64,000 nt of DNA, from assembly GCA_030950285.1 (NCBI GenBank), contig JAUZRR010000011.1, positions 1 to 64,000 on the forward strand, written 5' to 3'. Below are positions 9,393 through 18,313 of this stretch, one piece after another. The translations under genes and the position numbers were made by a program. Below the pieces are notes generated by a model. It did no database searches. It saw nothing but the letters and a program-made list of their open reading frames with translations, and had not been told where the DNA came from. This stretch comes from Planctomycetota bacterium (GTDB lineage Bacteria; Planctomycetota; Phycisphaerae; Phycisphaerales; UBA1924). Position 1 is the first letter of the stretch. Every line of letters starts with the position of its first letter.

Positions 9393-9611
9393 ATGAATCT
9401 CGACAACCCCGGCGTCCTGTTCTCGGGCCTCATCCTCGGCGCCATCGGCATGGGAATGTTCATCTACGGCAAGAAACAACAACGGCTGGACTGCCTCGCC
9501 GTCGGGGTCGCGCTCAGCGTCCTGCCGATGGTCGCCCACTCGCTCCTGGTGATCTGGGGCGTCGCCGGGGCGTGCCTGGGCGGGATGTACGCCAAATCAC
9601 GAGTGGGCTAG
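9393..9611 (+). CDS. Small two-helix membrane protein
   Basis: 72-residue protein with two hydrophobic helices (about residues 8-24 and 36-62) separated by a short basic loop GKKQQR, ending in a short basic tail. Start ATG at 9393 has GGAG at 9380-9383; an in-frame ATG at 9369 has no such site. I recognise no named family with certainty; similar short membrane proteins recur in planctomycete genomes. Followed 30 bp later by the convergent tRNA-Leu. Confidence 0.6.
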   Translation: MNLDNPGVLFSGLILGAIGMGMFIYGKKQQRLDCLAVGVALSVLPMVAHSLLVIWGVAGACLGGMYAKSRVG

Positions 9612-9641
9612 GGCCGCCTCAACCAACCCGAAACCAAGCAA

Positions 9642-9725
9642 TACCGGAGGGGGGACTCGAACCCCCAAGCCCTTTCGGACAGTGGATTTTGAATCCACCG
9701 CGTCTGCCAATTCCGCCACTCCGGC
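9642..9725 (-). tRNA. tRNA-Leu (anticodon CAA)
   Basis: Class II tRNA. Acceptor stem GCCGGAG pairs with CTCCGGT; D arm contains TTGGCAGAC; anticodon stem GTGGA / TCCAC encloses loop TTCAAAA, giving anticodon CAA at positions 34-36; a long variable arm (TGTCCGAAAGGGCTT) identifies Leu; T arm GGGGGTTCGAGTCCCCC. The 3' CCA is not encoded and must be added by the CCA enzyme. Confidence 0.97.
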
Positions 9726-9796
9726 CGCAGCAAAGGGTCACCCGACCCGCACGATCATCAGGCCCCCAACCCCCCCGGTCAATCCCCACCCGCCAC

Positions 9797-9815
9797 CCGG
9801 CTCCTGTGGAGCCGG
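9797..9815. repeat. Short perfect palindrome upstream of trigger factor gene
   Basis: CCGGCTCC, spacer TGT, GGAGCCGG. The outer ACCCGGCT...AGCCGGT resembles the family B element (core GGCTTCCAGCC) but with a longer stem. It lies in the 198-bp space between tRNA-Leu and tig. The remainder of that space is C-rich, with two direct copies of GGGGTGTGCCC at about 9879-9905; no promoter is evident. Confidence 0.6.
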
Positions 9816-9923
9816 TCAACCCACCACCCCCGCCCTACACTGCCAAGCTCAACCGATCGCACGCTGGTCGGTCCGGGGGTGTGCCCCGGGCCCGGGGTGT
9901 GCCCGAACCGAAAGGCCCTTGCC

Positions 9924-11291
9924 ATGTCAGAATCTGCCGTCGCTGAAAACAACGTCACCGTCTCCGATGTCGGGCCCAGCCGCAAGAAAATCACCATCGA
10001 GGTCCCCGCCGACGTCGTCGCCGGCAAGATCCGCGACTCGGTCGACACCCTGATGGCAGAAGCCGACCTCCCGGGTTTCCGCAAGGGCCGCGTCCCCCGC
10101 CGCCTCGTCGAAAAACGCTTCGGGTCATCCATCCGTGGCGAAACCAAAAACCAGATCGTCGCCGAGGCCTACAACCGCGCCATCGACGACAACGAGCTCA
10201 AAGTCATCGGCGAGCCCGCAAGCGACGGCCTCGACGACCTCGAGCTCGAAGACGGCAAGCCCTTCAAGTTCGAGGTCGAGATCGAAGTCCTCCCCGAGTT
10301 CGCACTCCCCGAGCTCAAAGGCATCAAGGTCTTCAAGCCCCAGCTCGAAGTCAAGGACGAAGCCGTCGCCGCCGAGCTCGAACGCCTCTGCACCGTCGAA
10401 GGCCAGCTCGAAGAACGCGAGACCAGCGAGCCCGGCGATTACCTCACCGGCGTCGCACGCATGGAGCTGCCCGACGGCACCGAGTTCTACAACATCAACG
10501 GCGCCGTCGTCCAGGTCCCCGCGGCCGACAAGGACGGCCGAGGCATGATCCTCGGCATCATGGTCGAAGACCTGCAAAAACAGCTCGGGCTCCCCAAAGC
10601 CGGCGACGAGGTCAACATCACCGCCAAGGGGCCGCAGAACCACGAGGTCGAACGCCTCCGCGGCACCGACCTGAAAATGACCTTCAAGGTCGAACGCATC
10701 GACCGCATCGTCCCTGCCGAGCCCGCCGCACTCGCCCTCGGCTTCGGCTTCCCCAGCGAAGACATCCTCAAGGAAGAGATCCAGAAACGCCTCGAAGGCC
10801 AGATCGCCGCCGAACAGCAGCAAATGATGCGCCAGCAGATCACCACGTCCCTCATCGAGGCCACCGAGATGGACCTCCCCGAGAAAATGACCGAGAACCA
10901 GGCCGGGCGAAACCTCGAACGCCGCCGCATGGACCTCATGTACCGAGGCATCGAACCGCAGCACATCGAGGAACAGATCTCCGACCTCCGCGACGCCAGC
11001 CACGAGGTCGCCGTCAGCGAGCTCAAGCTCTACTTCATCCTCCACCGCGCCGCCGAGGAACTCAAGGTCCAGGTCACCGAGGCCGACGTCAACAGCCGCA
11101 TCTCGCAGATGGCAGCCCAACGCCGCGAACGCCCCGAAAAACTCCGCCAGGAGCTCATCCAGAAAAACCAGATCGCCAGCGTCTTCCAGCAGGTCCGCGA
11201 GCACAAAACCCTCGACGCCATCCTCGCCGAAGCAGAGGTCGAAGAGATCAGCCAGGAAGCCTTCGCCGAGAAATTCGCCGACAAGGACTGA
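9924..11291 (+). CDS. tig: Trigger factor (ribosome-associated chaperone)
   Basis: Chaperone that binds nascent chains at the ribosomal exit tunnel. The N-terminal ribosome-binding domain carries the signature GFRKGRVPRRLVEKRFG near residue 51. The middle peptidyl-prolyl isomerase domain (about 150-260) is strongly diverged from the FKBP pattern and may have lost activity. The C-terminal helical chaperone domain is intact to the end. 455 residues, slightly longer than the E. coli protein. ATG at 9924 has AAGG at 9912-9915; the frame extends upstream to 9879 but without a better start. It is followed by a strong terminator and not by clpP/clpX, so it forms its own transcription unit. Confidence 0.93.
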   Translation: MSESAVAENNVTVSDVGPSRKKITIEVPADVVAGKIRDSVDTLMAEADLPGFRKGRVPRRLVEKRFGSSIRGETKNQIVAEAYNRAIDDNELKVIGEPASDGLDDLELEDGKPFKFEVEIEVLPEFALPELKGIKVFKPQLEVKDEAVAAELERLCTVEGQLEERETSEPGDYLTGVARMELPDGTEFYNINGAVVQVPAADKDGRGMILGIMVEDLQKQLGLPKAGDEVNITAKGPQNHEVERLRGTDLKMTFKVERIDRIVPAEPAALALGFGFPSEDILKEEIQKRLEGQIAAEQQQMMRQQITTSLIEATEMDLPEKMTENQAGRNLERRRMDLMYRGIEPQHIEEQISDLRDASHEVAVSELKLYFILHRAAEELKVQVTEADVNSRISQMAAQRRERPEKLRQELIQKNQIASVFQQVREHKTLDAILAEAEVEEISQEAFAEKFADKD

Positions 11292-11324
11292 TCCAGAGCC
11301 CCCGCCCGACTCACACACGACAAG

Positions 11325-11354
11325 GCCCCACGCAACGATGCGTGGGGCTTTTTT
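11325..11354 (+). terminator. Rho-independent terminator of trigger factor gene
   Basis: Perfect 9-bp stem GCCCCACGC / GCGTGGGGC around loop AACGAT, followed by six T at 11349-11354. It starts 33 bp after the tig stop. Confidence 0.95.
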
Positions 11355-11442
11355 GGGGAGCCATGGAAAGGCTCACAGCATCGCGTCGCGGTAGAGCGCG
11401 TTCCGTCATCGTGGTTCTTCTCACTGCACGGGTGGCGCAGAT

Positions 11443-11520
11443 CCACTCGCTTGCGCGATGGGCTCCATAAAACACATGATCGCCACACAAAAGAGCCCCT
11501 CGCGCAAGCGAGGGGGCAAC
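11443..11520. repeat. Family A palindromes, divergent pair (degenerate + full copy)
   Basis: A degenerate reverse copy at about 11443-11466 (CCACTCGC, TTGC, GCGATGGGCTC; two stem mismatches) and a full forward copy at 11492-11520 (GAGCCCCTCGC, GCAA, GCGAGGGGGC). Together with the tig terminator they fill the 269-bp gap between two convergent genes. See the family A finding for the consensus. Confidence 0.85.
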
Positions 11521-11560
11521 GCCGATCACGGACACAAAATCACTTGCACCAAGAAAAGAA

Positions 11561-11911
11561 TCAAACCGTCCGCTCGTCGTCCGTCTCAGGATCGCTCTCG
11601 GCCTCGGCCTTCGGCTCATCCGCTGCCGCCAGCTTCGGGGGGCCACCGATCTGCGTCATAAACCCGCAATCCGGACACACCGTGCCGTACGCCCCGGGAG
11701 GCACGCCATCGATCCCCTTCCCGCACCCGTGGCACACCGGCTGCTTCAGGCGGGAGGTCATCGAGTTCACCCCCACCGCAGCCGCAGCAAACGCCACCCC
11801 GATGATCGGCAACGCCGGCAACGCGGTCAGCGAGATCAGCCCGATCGCCGCCAGCCCAAGGCCGAGGACGAACGCAAGCACGCGGAGTCTGAGACGAGCC
11901 ATCCAGATCAT
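11561..11911 (-). CDS. Small membrane protein with zinc-ribbon
   Basis: 116-residue hypothetical protein. Two hydrophobic segments (about residues 7-47, possibly a hairpin) are followed by a zinc ribbon CHGCGKGIDG / CPDCGF and an acidic tail rich in Asp and Glu. Start is ATG at 11911 (or ATG at 11902). The open frame extends to 12067, but that extension translates family A repeat sequence and should not be counted as protein. Third membrane zinc-ribbon protein in the first 13 kb. Function unknown. Confidence 0.65.
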   Translation of the reverse strand: MIWMARLRLRVLAFVLGLGLAAIGLISLTALPALPIIGVAFAAAAVGVNSMTSRLKQPVCHGCGKGIDGVPPGAYGTVCPDCGFMTQIGGPPKLAAADEPKAEAESDPETDDERTV

Positions 11912-12030
11912 GGTGTACCACTCTTCGTCCGGATTCAGGCTGCGGGTTGACAGATCCGCCACCTCTCCGGCACAACACGCGAGGATAGGCAAAATACGAC
12001 CGCCCCGGCGGGAGAACGCGACCCAAAAAC

Positions 12031-12095
12031 GAGCCCCTCGCGCAAGCGAGGAAACAACCCCTTGCACAGAGCCCCTCGCGCAAGCGAGGGGACAA
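12031..12095. repeat. Family A palindromes, two direct copies
   Basis: Two forward copies, at 12031-12056 (GAGCCCCTCGC, GCAA, GCGAGGAAAC, right arm partly eroded) and 12068-12095 (AGAGCCCCTCGC, GCAA, GCGAGGGGACAA). They sit between two genes that both run on the minus strand. The rest of 11912-12123 shows no other feature. Confidence 0.9.
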
Positions 12096-12123
12096 CGCAG
12101 CCACCGGCCCCGATCACCAGCCC

Positions 12124-12771
12124 CTACCCCAGCGGCCGGTACGCATCAATAACCTCCCGAACACGCTCCGGACGGGGGATATCGCTGATCTCGATCTCGA
12201 TCCCGTCCTGTCCCGAACTCGAAAGCCCCAGCGTCCCCACATTCCACAGCCGCTGCCAGAACGTCTGCGTCACCTGCACATTCCGGATGTTGTCGTGCAC
12301 CACCTCGCTGGTCGCCTTGCTCAAAAGCCCCTGCCGATGCACCGTCCGCTTGTTGGTGATCTCCAGTGCCGCCGAGAGGGCTTTCATTTTCCAGGCACCC
12401 AGAGCCCCCAACGCCACGACGGCCCCGATCCCGCCCGCGAACTTGGCAAGCGTCTTCACAGTGTTCGGCATGCCGTACATCCCCCACGCAAACCCTGTGA
12501 TCCCCATAACGACGAGCAGCACGAGCCCTATAAACAGCAACGGGCGGGCCCGCAGCATCGCCGGGCGGACCTTGAGCACCTCCTGCTCGGGGCCTTCGTC
12601 CGGCGGAAGCCCGAGCTGCGCCGCCCGGCTGCCGGCAGCCACGGCAGCCGCCTCCCCCGCAGCCGGCATCACGTTGATATCGCCGCACGCCTCGCACGCA
12701 ACCTTCGCCCCGGCCAGCTCATCGTCCACCTCGATCACACGGTCGCAGTTGTCGCAAGGTTTACGGATCAT
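12124..12771 (-). CDS. PH-domain (bPH2/DUF304-type) membrane protein with N-terminal zinc finger
   Basis: 215 residues. The N-terminus is a four-Cys finger (CDNCDRVIEV, then CEACGD), followed by a low-complexity Ala/Gly linker, two hydrophobic helices near residues 75-95 and 105-130, and a bacterial PH-like domain (LEITNKRTVHRQGLLSK through DIPRPERVREVIDAYR). This is the layout of YdbS/YdbT-like proteins that sit at the inner membrane, here with an extra finger. ATG at 12771 was preferred over an upstream in-frame ATG at 12864 because the finger begins right there. Exact role unknown. Confidence 0.8.
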   Translation of the reverse strand: MIRKPCDNCDRVIEVDDELAGAKVACEACGDINVMPAAGEAAAVAAGSRAAQLGLPPDEGPEQEVLKVRPAMLRARPLLFIGLVLLVVMGITGFAWGMYGMPNTVKTLAKFAGGIGAVVALGALGAWKMKALSAALEITNKRTVHRQGLLSKATSEVVHDNIRNVQVTQTFWQRLWNVGTLGLSSSGQDGIEIEISDIPRPERVREVIDAYRPLG

Positions 12772-12912
12772 GCAGTCGGACCCTCTGAAATCGGCAGCCA
12801 GGTCGGGCACCCACCCAGAGCCCGACACCCGGTATCTCCGGCACTTGTTCGGCAGAACCAGCAACCACTTGCGGCCGGGACTCCGGCAAAGGTTAGCTAT
12901 AGTGGCGGATCA

Positions 12913-14745
12913 ATGCGGATTGTGCTGGTCAACTGGGCCCACATCTGGGACGGCGCGTCCTACGGCGGTGGTGTGAACGGGTATTGCCAAGCCCTCGGGC
13001 TTGAGCTTGTCGCGCGCGGTCACGACGTCATCAGCCTCTCCTCCGGCGTCACCTACACCCCCGGCAACACACCCCAAACCATCGGCACCTGCCAGGTCCG
13101 CCGCCACGACGACTGGCTCGGCATCCGCGTCTTCGAGATCATCAACAGCCCCGTCCTCGCCCCCTCCCTCCTCCAGTTCCCCGACCCCCAAAGCGAGGCA
13201 CACTGCCCCGAACTCGAAGCCGTCGTCCGCGAACTCTTCGTCACCCTCGAACCCGACATCGTCCACTGGCACAACGTCGAAGGGTTCAGCGCCGGGTGCG
13301 TCGAAGCATCCGCCCGAAGCGAGGGCAAAAGCCCCGACGCGTGGCGCGGCGCACAACTCCTCTACAGCCTCCACAACTACCACACCATCTGCCCCCAAGT
13401 CTACCTCATGCAGGGGCACACCGACCCCTGCTTCGATTCCCAAGGCGGCTCACGCTGCGCCACATGCATCGAATGCTCCGACCCGGCAGCCGAAAAACTC
13501 CTCCGCGCCGAGCGCTACGACAAAAACTACCGAAAAGACCATCCCGACGCCCGCCCCCAGCCCAAGCGGGCCGCGCCCCCACCGCCCCCGCCCCCGATCG
13601 CAAAACAGTTACTCCGGGAGATAAAACGCTACATCCAAGGCGAGCCCCTGCAGCCGCCCCCACCACCGCCGCCACGACCATCCCCGCCCGCCCCGGTCCA
13701 ACCGCCCGGAACCCCGATACACAACACCCAGGACACCACCACACCCCGCACCGTCGAGCCCCAGGCCGAGTGCCGAGGCCAGTCCCGCAGCATCACCGAC
13801 AAAGAACAGCACGGCTTTGTCCCCGCCCCCGAAGACCCGGCCTGGAAACCCCTGCTCAACGTCATCGAGCCCGAGCCCACCCCCGCTGCGCTCAACACCT
13901 ACGGCAACCGCCGCGCCGCGATGGTCGCCATGCTCAACCGCTGCGACCGCGTCCTCGCTGTCTCCCGGTTTGTCCGCGACAAGTTCGTCTCGATGGGTGT
14001 CGACACCACCCGCGCCGAGGTCCTCCAGATCGGCTCGCGCATGAACTCGGTCGTCGACGCAAACCGCGAACTCGTCTTCGCCCCCGAGCCCTTCGCCACC
14101 AACCCCACCCGCCCCATCCGCCTTATCTTCCTCGGCTACAACAACCACTACAAAGGGCTCCACGTCCTCGCCGACGCCCTCGAACTCCTCACCCCCGAAT
14201 ACCTCCGCAAACTCCACATCACCGTCCACGCCCACAACGGCCGATCCATGTCATGGCGCTTTGAACGCCTCAAACCAAGGCTCGCCGGCCTGGTCTACGG
14301 CGACGCCTACGACTACTCCGACATCCCCTGGTTCCTCGGCGGCAAAGACCTCACCGTCGTCCCCAGCGTCTGGTGGGACAACGGGCCACAAACCGTCTTC
14401 GAGTCGCTCACCTGCGGCGTCCCCGTCCTCGGCGCAGACCTCGGCGGCATCCCCGACTCCATCACCCACAACGTCAACGGCCTGCTCTTCCGAGGCAACG
14501 ACCGCTTCGACCTCGCCCGTCAGCTCGCCGCCGTCATACGCGATCCCGAAACACTCGACCGACTCCGCGCCAACGTCCGACCCGGCAAGTCAATCGCCGA
14601 CCACGCCGCCGAGATGGAAACGATGTACCGCGAACTCATCGAGGCAAACCACACCAACAAAACCGACAAGACCAAAACGAACGAACCGGGCGCGCCCCGC
14701 AACGGGAACGCCGGATCATCGCAACCGATAGGGGTAAGCGCGTGA
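12913..14745 (+). CDS. Glycosyltransferase family 4 (first of operon)
   Basis: 610-residue GT-B fold glycosyltransferase. The N-terminal half (MRIVLVNWAHIWDG) contains HNYHTICPQVYLM followed by a Cys cluster (DPCFDSQGGSRCATCIEC). A low-complexity proline-rich segment (runs of seven Pro near residues 221-260) separates it from NTYGNRRAAMVAMLNRCDRVLAVS. The nucleotide-sugar binding half has VVPSVWWDNGPQTVFESLTCGVPVLGADLGGIPD, the typical GT4 E-x7-E region. Its stop overlaps the start of the next gene (GTGA). The operon order GT4-GT2-GT4 suggests assembly of a surface polysaccharide or glycan; donor and acceptor cannot be read from the sequence. ATG at 12913 follows a 140-bp gap from the divergent PH-domain gene. 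Confidence 0.9.
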   Translation: MRIVLVNWAHIWDGASYGGGVNGYCQALGLELVARGHDVISLSSGVTYTPGNTPQTIGTCQVRRHDDWLGIRVFEIINSPVLAPSLLQFPDPQSEAHCPELEAVVRELFVTLEPDIVHWHNVEGFSAGCVEASARSEGKSPDAWRGAQLLYSLHNYHTICPQVYLMQGHTDPCFDSQGGSRCATCIECSDPAAEKLLRAERYDKNYRKDHPDARPQPKRAAPPPPPPPIAKQLLREIKRYIQGEPLQPPPPPPPRPSPPAPVQPPGTPIHNTQDTTTPRTVEPQAECRGQSRSITDKEQHGFVPAPEDPAWKPLLNVIEPEPTPAALNTYGNRRAAMVAMLNRCDRVLAVSRFVRDKFVSMGVDTTRAEVLQIGSRMNSVVDANRELVFAPEPFATNPTRPIRLIFLGYNNHYKGLHVLADALELLTPEYLRKLHITVHAHNGRSMSWRFERLKPRLAGLVYGDAYDYSDIPWFLGGKDLTVVPSVWWDNGPQTVFESLTCGVPVLGADLGGIPDSITHNVNGLLFRGNDRFDLARQLAAVIRDPETLDRLRANVRPGKSIADHAAEMETMYRELIEANHTNKTDKTKTNEPGAPRNGNAGSSQPIGVSA

Positions 14746-16481
14746 CCGAACACACGCCGGGAACACCCGGCACCACCACAACACCACACGCCCAGGGCAC
14801 CACCAGCCAGCTCCCCCGCCCGGTCGTGGTCGATGCCGCTGCGCACGCCGAGACGCGCACCACCCGCACGCCAAATATCGCCGTCGCGATGGTCACCTGG
14901 AACCGCAAAGAAATGATCGCCCGGGTCCTCGAAGACCTCGCCGCCCAGACCTTCCCCGTTGACCACCTCGACGTGGTCGTCTGCGACAACGCCTCGACCG
15001 ACGGCACCGCCGAGCACCTGCTCGAACGCTTCGCCCCCGAACGCATCGTCGACAACCCCACACCCAACGCACACGAGCCGGACTTCCGCGTCCCCGACCG
15101 CCGCCAGGGCACAAACACCCTCGGCTTCCGCTCCCTCACGATCGTCAAAAACACCGACAATATGGGCGGCTGCGGCGGGTTCAACACCGACTTTGCCTTC
15201 ATCGAGCGCGTCCTCGACGACGCTGGCAACGACGCCAGGCCCGACTACGTCTGGCTCGTCGATGACGACGTGCGGATGCCCGCCGAGACCTGCGAGAGGC
15301 TGGTGCAGGTCGCCGAGAACGACCCCGCCGTCGGGCTCGTCGGCACCCGCACCGTCCACATCGAAAAACCCGAAGAGACCATCGAAACCACCATCTACTT
15401 CAACCCAGACACCGGCCTCATGGACGACCACCCACAAGCCGGGCACCGGCTCGAAGCCTCGCACAACGCCTGGGCAACCCAAGTCGGAGGCCCCAAGGGG
15501 CTGCACAAGTACTCCGGCGTGCGCGAGGTCGACGTCGTCAGCGCCTGCTCCCTCCTGGCCCGCTGGTCGGCCGTCCGCGAGGTCGGGTTCTGGGACTGGC
15601 GCTACTTCATCTACTGCGACGATGCCGACTGGTGCCTCAGGTTTGCGCACGCGGGCAAAAAGGTCGTCCTCAATCTCGACGCCACCGTCCTCCACACCCC
15701 CTGGCACTACAAACTCACCCCCGCCCGCCTCTACTACGCCCAGCGGAACGTCATCTGGATGATGGAAAAGGTCCTGCCCCCCGCCGACCTCCGCCGCGTC
15801 GTCGGCCGCCGCTTTGTCTCGCTGCTCAAAGAGTCCATGCACGCGATGCTCATGCGCCGGCACTTCCACGCCGAGATCATCCGCCGCACCGCCAAGGACG
15901 TCTGCGTCGGACGCACCGGCAAACTCGACCCCATCGGCCCGAGCCCCGAGGCCCTCTGCCCCGCAGCCGCGCGGATCGGTCTGTTCAAGCCGGGCGCGCG
16001 CCTCGCGTTCCTCTGCAACCACCCCGATTCCCTCGAATGGGCCAAGCGCGTCCGCGCCCACCTCCGCGTCTACGCCGCAAGACAGCAGCTCCCGCTCCCG
16101 ACATTCGTCGAGATCGTCCGCAACACCGTCCCCGGCGCCGAAGGCACCCCCCCCGCCGGCATCGAGCGCGTGGTCTACGCCGGCAACTGGAAGTCCCGCA
16201 TCCGCCGCAACCTCGACCTGCTCAAACGCAGGCCCCACGCCGCGGTCGTCTTCGAGCAGGTCAACGACTTCCCCCTCCTCTTCGGCCGCCGCAACATCCA
16301 CATCGACCCCAAGTCCCTCCTCACCTGCCAGGTCGAAAAAGATCTGCCCGCACAACGGCTGCGGTTCGTCGGCCAGTGGCTCCGCACCTGCCTGCGCTGT
16401 GCTGTCTATGTCATGAAGCTCAAACCCTTCCGCTCCTCCGAAAAATACGGCGGGTTCCCCAAGGAGACGACCTCGCCATGA
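14742..16481 (+). CDS. Glycosyltransferase family 2 (second of operon)
   Basis: 579 residues. A Thr/Pro-rich N-terminus of about 45 residues leads into a GT-A domain: VAMVTWNRKEMI, VVCDNASTDGT, NMGGCGGFNTD and the metal-binding YVWLVDDDVRMP. A later FIYCDDADWCLR holds the conserved acidic pair of the catalytic region. This resembles GlfT2/rhamnosyltransferase-like GT2 enzymes. The C-terminal 200 residues are a separate domain that I do not recognise. GTG start at 14742 overlaps the upstream stop as GTGA, and the gene ends with ATGA overlapping the third glycosyltransferase, so all three are translationally coupled. Confidence 0.9.
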   Translation: MTEHTPGTPGTTTTPHAQGTTSQLPRPVVVDAAAHAETRTTRTPNIAVAMVTWNRKEMIARVLEDLAAQTFPVDHLDVVVCDNASTDGTAEHLLERFAPERIVDNPTPNAHEPDFRVPDRRQGTNTLGFRSLTIVKNTDNMGGCGGFNTDFAFIERVLDDAGNDARPDYVWLVDDDVRMPAETCERLVQVAENDPAVGLVGTRTVHIEKPEETIETTIYFNPDTGLMDDHPQAGHRLEASHNAWATQVGGPKGLHKYSGVREVDVVSACSLLARWSAVREVGFWDWRYFIYCDDADWCLRFAHAGKKVVLNLDATVLHTPWHYKLTPARLYYAQRNVIWMMEKVLPPADLRRVVGRRFVSLLKESMHAMLMRRHFHAEIIRRTAKDVCVGRTGKLDPIGPSPEALCPAAARIGLFKPGARLAFLCNHPDSLEWAKRVRAHLRVYAARQQLPLPTFVEIVRNTVPGAEGTPPAGIERVVYAGNWKSRIRRNLDLLKRRPHAAVVFEQVNDFPLLFGRRNIHIDPKSLLTCQVEKDLPAQRLRFVGQWLRTCLRCAVYVMKLKPFRSSEKYGGFPKETTSP

Positions 16482-18313
16482 AGAGCGACCAAACACCACC
16501 CCCCCCCCTCACCCGACCCGACGGCTGGCCGACCACCGACCGACCCATGCGCATCGCGATCCTCGCCTGGGCAAGGCTCTCCGCGCAAGCACGCGAGGGC
16601 TCGGGCTACAACCTCAGCGCCTCAGAGCTCGCCACCGGCCTGACCCTCAGCGGGCACACCGTCAGCTACCTCCGGTCGGGCATGCACTACTCGGCCATCC
16701 GCCGCGGCCCCCACATCAAGCACACCGAAACCTGGCGCGAGATCCCCTGCCACACCCTCTACAACAGCCGAAACCTCAGCCCCGCCGCCACCAACTTCCG
16801 CAACATGCAGCAGGAGATCTCCAGCCCCCGCGATAACGCCGTCGTGCTCGACTGGCTGCGCGAAATCAACGCCGAGGTCGTCCATATCCACTCGCTCGAA
16901 GGGTTCGCCCTCGACCTCATCGCCACCCTCCGCGACGCCGGGCTCCCCGTCGTCGTCACCACCCACAACTACCACTACGGCTGCCCCCAGGTCGACCTCC
17001 TCCACAACGAACGCGAGTGCTGCCTCGACTACGAAGGCGGCGCCCGCTGCGAGGGCTGCCTCACCGCCCCGGACCCAGCCAAAGCACGCCGCAACCGGGC
17101 GATCCAGCAGACCTTCGAGCAGACCCTCGGCTTCGAGCTGGCAGTCACGCTGCGCAACGCCGCCAAGCTCGCAAAGAAACGTCTCGCCGGCAACCCGGCC
17201 CGCACGCCCCAGCCCGAGGACCAGATCAAGCCCGACCCCGAAACCGCCCGCGGCTTTGACCCCGGCACGCCCGACCACCCCGGAACCATCGACCTGGGGC
17301 TCGAAGTCATCGAACGCGACAAGATCAACGAGCTGGGCGTCGCCCCCGAAGACGCCAACGAACAGTTCGAAGCAACCCGCGACGTCCACCTCCGCGTGGT
17401 CAATATCTATGGCAAACGCCGACGCGCCGGCATCGAAGCCCTCAACCGCGCCAGCCTCGTCACCCCGCCCAGCGCCTTCATGTGCCGAGCCTACGAAGCG
17501 ATGGGCGTCCGCCCCGAACAGCTCCGCCACGTTCGGCTCGGACAGCCCCACTTTGACCAGCTCCACCGCCGCGCCCTCCGCTCGCCCTACTACGACACCC
17601 GTCCGTGGGACCCCAAGACCGCCAAGCGTCCCCTCCGCGTCGCCTACTGGGGCACCACCCGGAACAACAAAGGCTTCGGCGTCCTCGCCCGTGCGATCGA
17701 ACGCCTCGAACGCGACACCCGCCGGCGCTGCCAGTTCATCCTCCACGCCGGCGGCCCCGACTGGGGCTACCGCAAAATGCTCAGCAAGTACCCCGAGGTC
17801 AGTTTCCTCGGCGGGTACGACACCCTCCAGCTCCTCGCCGGCGCAGGCGAATACGACGTCGCCGTCCTCCCCCACATCTGGTTCGAGAACTCGCCCCTGG
17901 TCATGCTCGAACACCTCCACGCCGGCAAGTTCATCCTCTCCTCCCGCCTCGGCGGCCCGGTGGACTGGCTCTGCGAACCCGGCACGCCCCAGGCCCAGGC
18001 CAACGGCGGGCTCGGCAACGCGCTCTTCCACCCGGGAGGCGACGACCAGGCCCTCGCCGCGTGCCTCGAGCGCGTCGTGCGGGGAGAGGTCGTCCTCCCC
18101 AGCCCCCGCGAGGTCCACGCCGTCAGCGAGCTCTGGAGCTACCCGCAGCACGTCGCCGAGGTCCAGTCGATCTACCGCGGACTGCTCGGGCTTGATGGCA
18201 TCGACACCACCAACCCCAACAGCCCCACCGACACCACCGCGCGCACACCCGAGGTCGTCACCACCCCCACCACCCCCACCACCCCCACCGACGCGATCAC
18301 GGCAGGTCGATGA
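16478..18313 (+). CDS. Glycosyltransferase family 4 (third of operon)
   Basis: 611-residue paralogue of the first gene of the operon. It shares the HNYHYGCPQVDLL block followed by a Cys cluster (ECCLDYEGGARCEGC), a long variable insertion, and the NIYGKRRRAGIEALNR segment, then a GT4 donor-binding half (RVAYWGTTRNNKGFGVLARAIE, HIWFENSPLVMLEHLHAGKFILSSRLGG). The C-terminus ends in a Thr/Pro microsatellite tail (about residues 585-608). ATG at 16478 overlaps the previous stop (ATGA) and has AAGGAGA about 11 bp upstream. The last 17 bp overlap the convergent phosphatase gene on the other strand. Confidence 0.9.
   Translation: MKSDQTPPPPLTRPDGWPTTDRPMRIAILAWARLSAQAREGSGYNLSASELATGLTLSGHTVSYLRSGMHYSAIRRGPHIKHTETWREIPCHTLYNSRNLSPAATNFRNMQQEISSPRDNAVVLDWLREINAEVVHIHSLEGFALDLIATLRDAGLPVVVTTHNYHYGCPQVDLLHNERECCLDYEGGARCEGCLTAPDPAKARRNRAIQQTFEQTLGFELAVTLRNAAKLAKKRLAGNPARTPQPEDQIKPDPETARGFDPGTPDHPGTIDLGLEVIERDKINELGVAPEDANEQFEATRDVHLRVVNIYGKRRRAGIEALNRASLVTPPSAFMCRAYEAMGVRPEQLRHVRLGQPHFDQLHRRALRSPYYDTRPWDPKTAKRPLRVAYWGTTRNNKGFGVLARAIERLERDTRRRCQFILHAGGPDWGYRKMLSKYPEVSFLGGYDTLQLLAGAGEYDVAVLPHIWFENSPLVMLEHLHAGKFILSSRLGGPVDWLCEPGTPQAQANGGLGNALFHPGGDDQALAACLERVVRGEVVLPSPREVHAVSELWSYPQHVAEVQSIYRGLLGLDGIDTTNPNSPTDTTARTPEVVTTPTTPTTPTDAITAGR

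Noticed and set aside
12031-12067. Protein-coding extension of the gene at 11561-11911 up to 12067
   Set aside because: The extra residues come from translated family A repeats and begin inside intergenic DNA.
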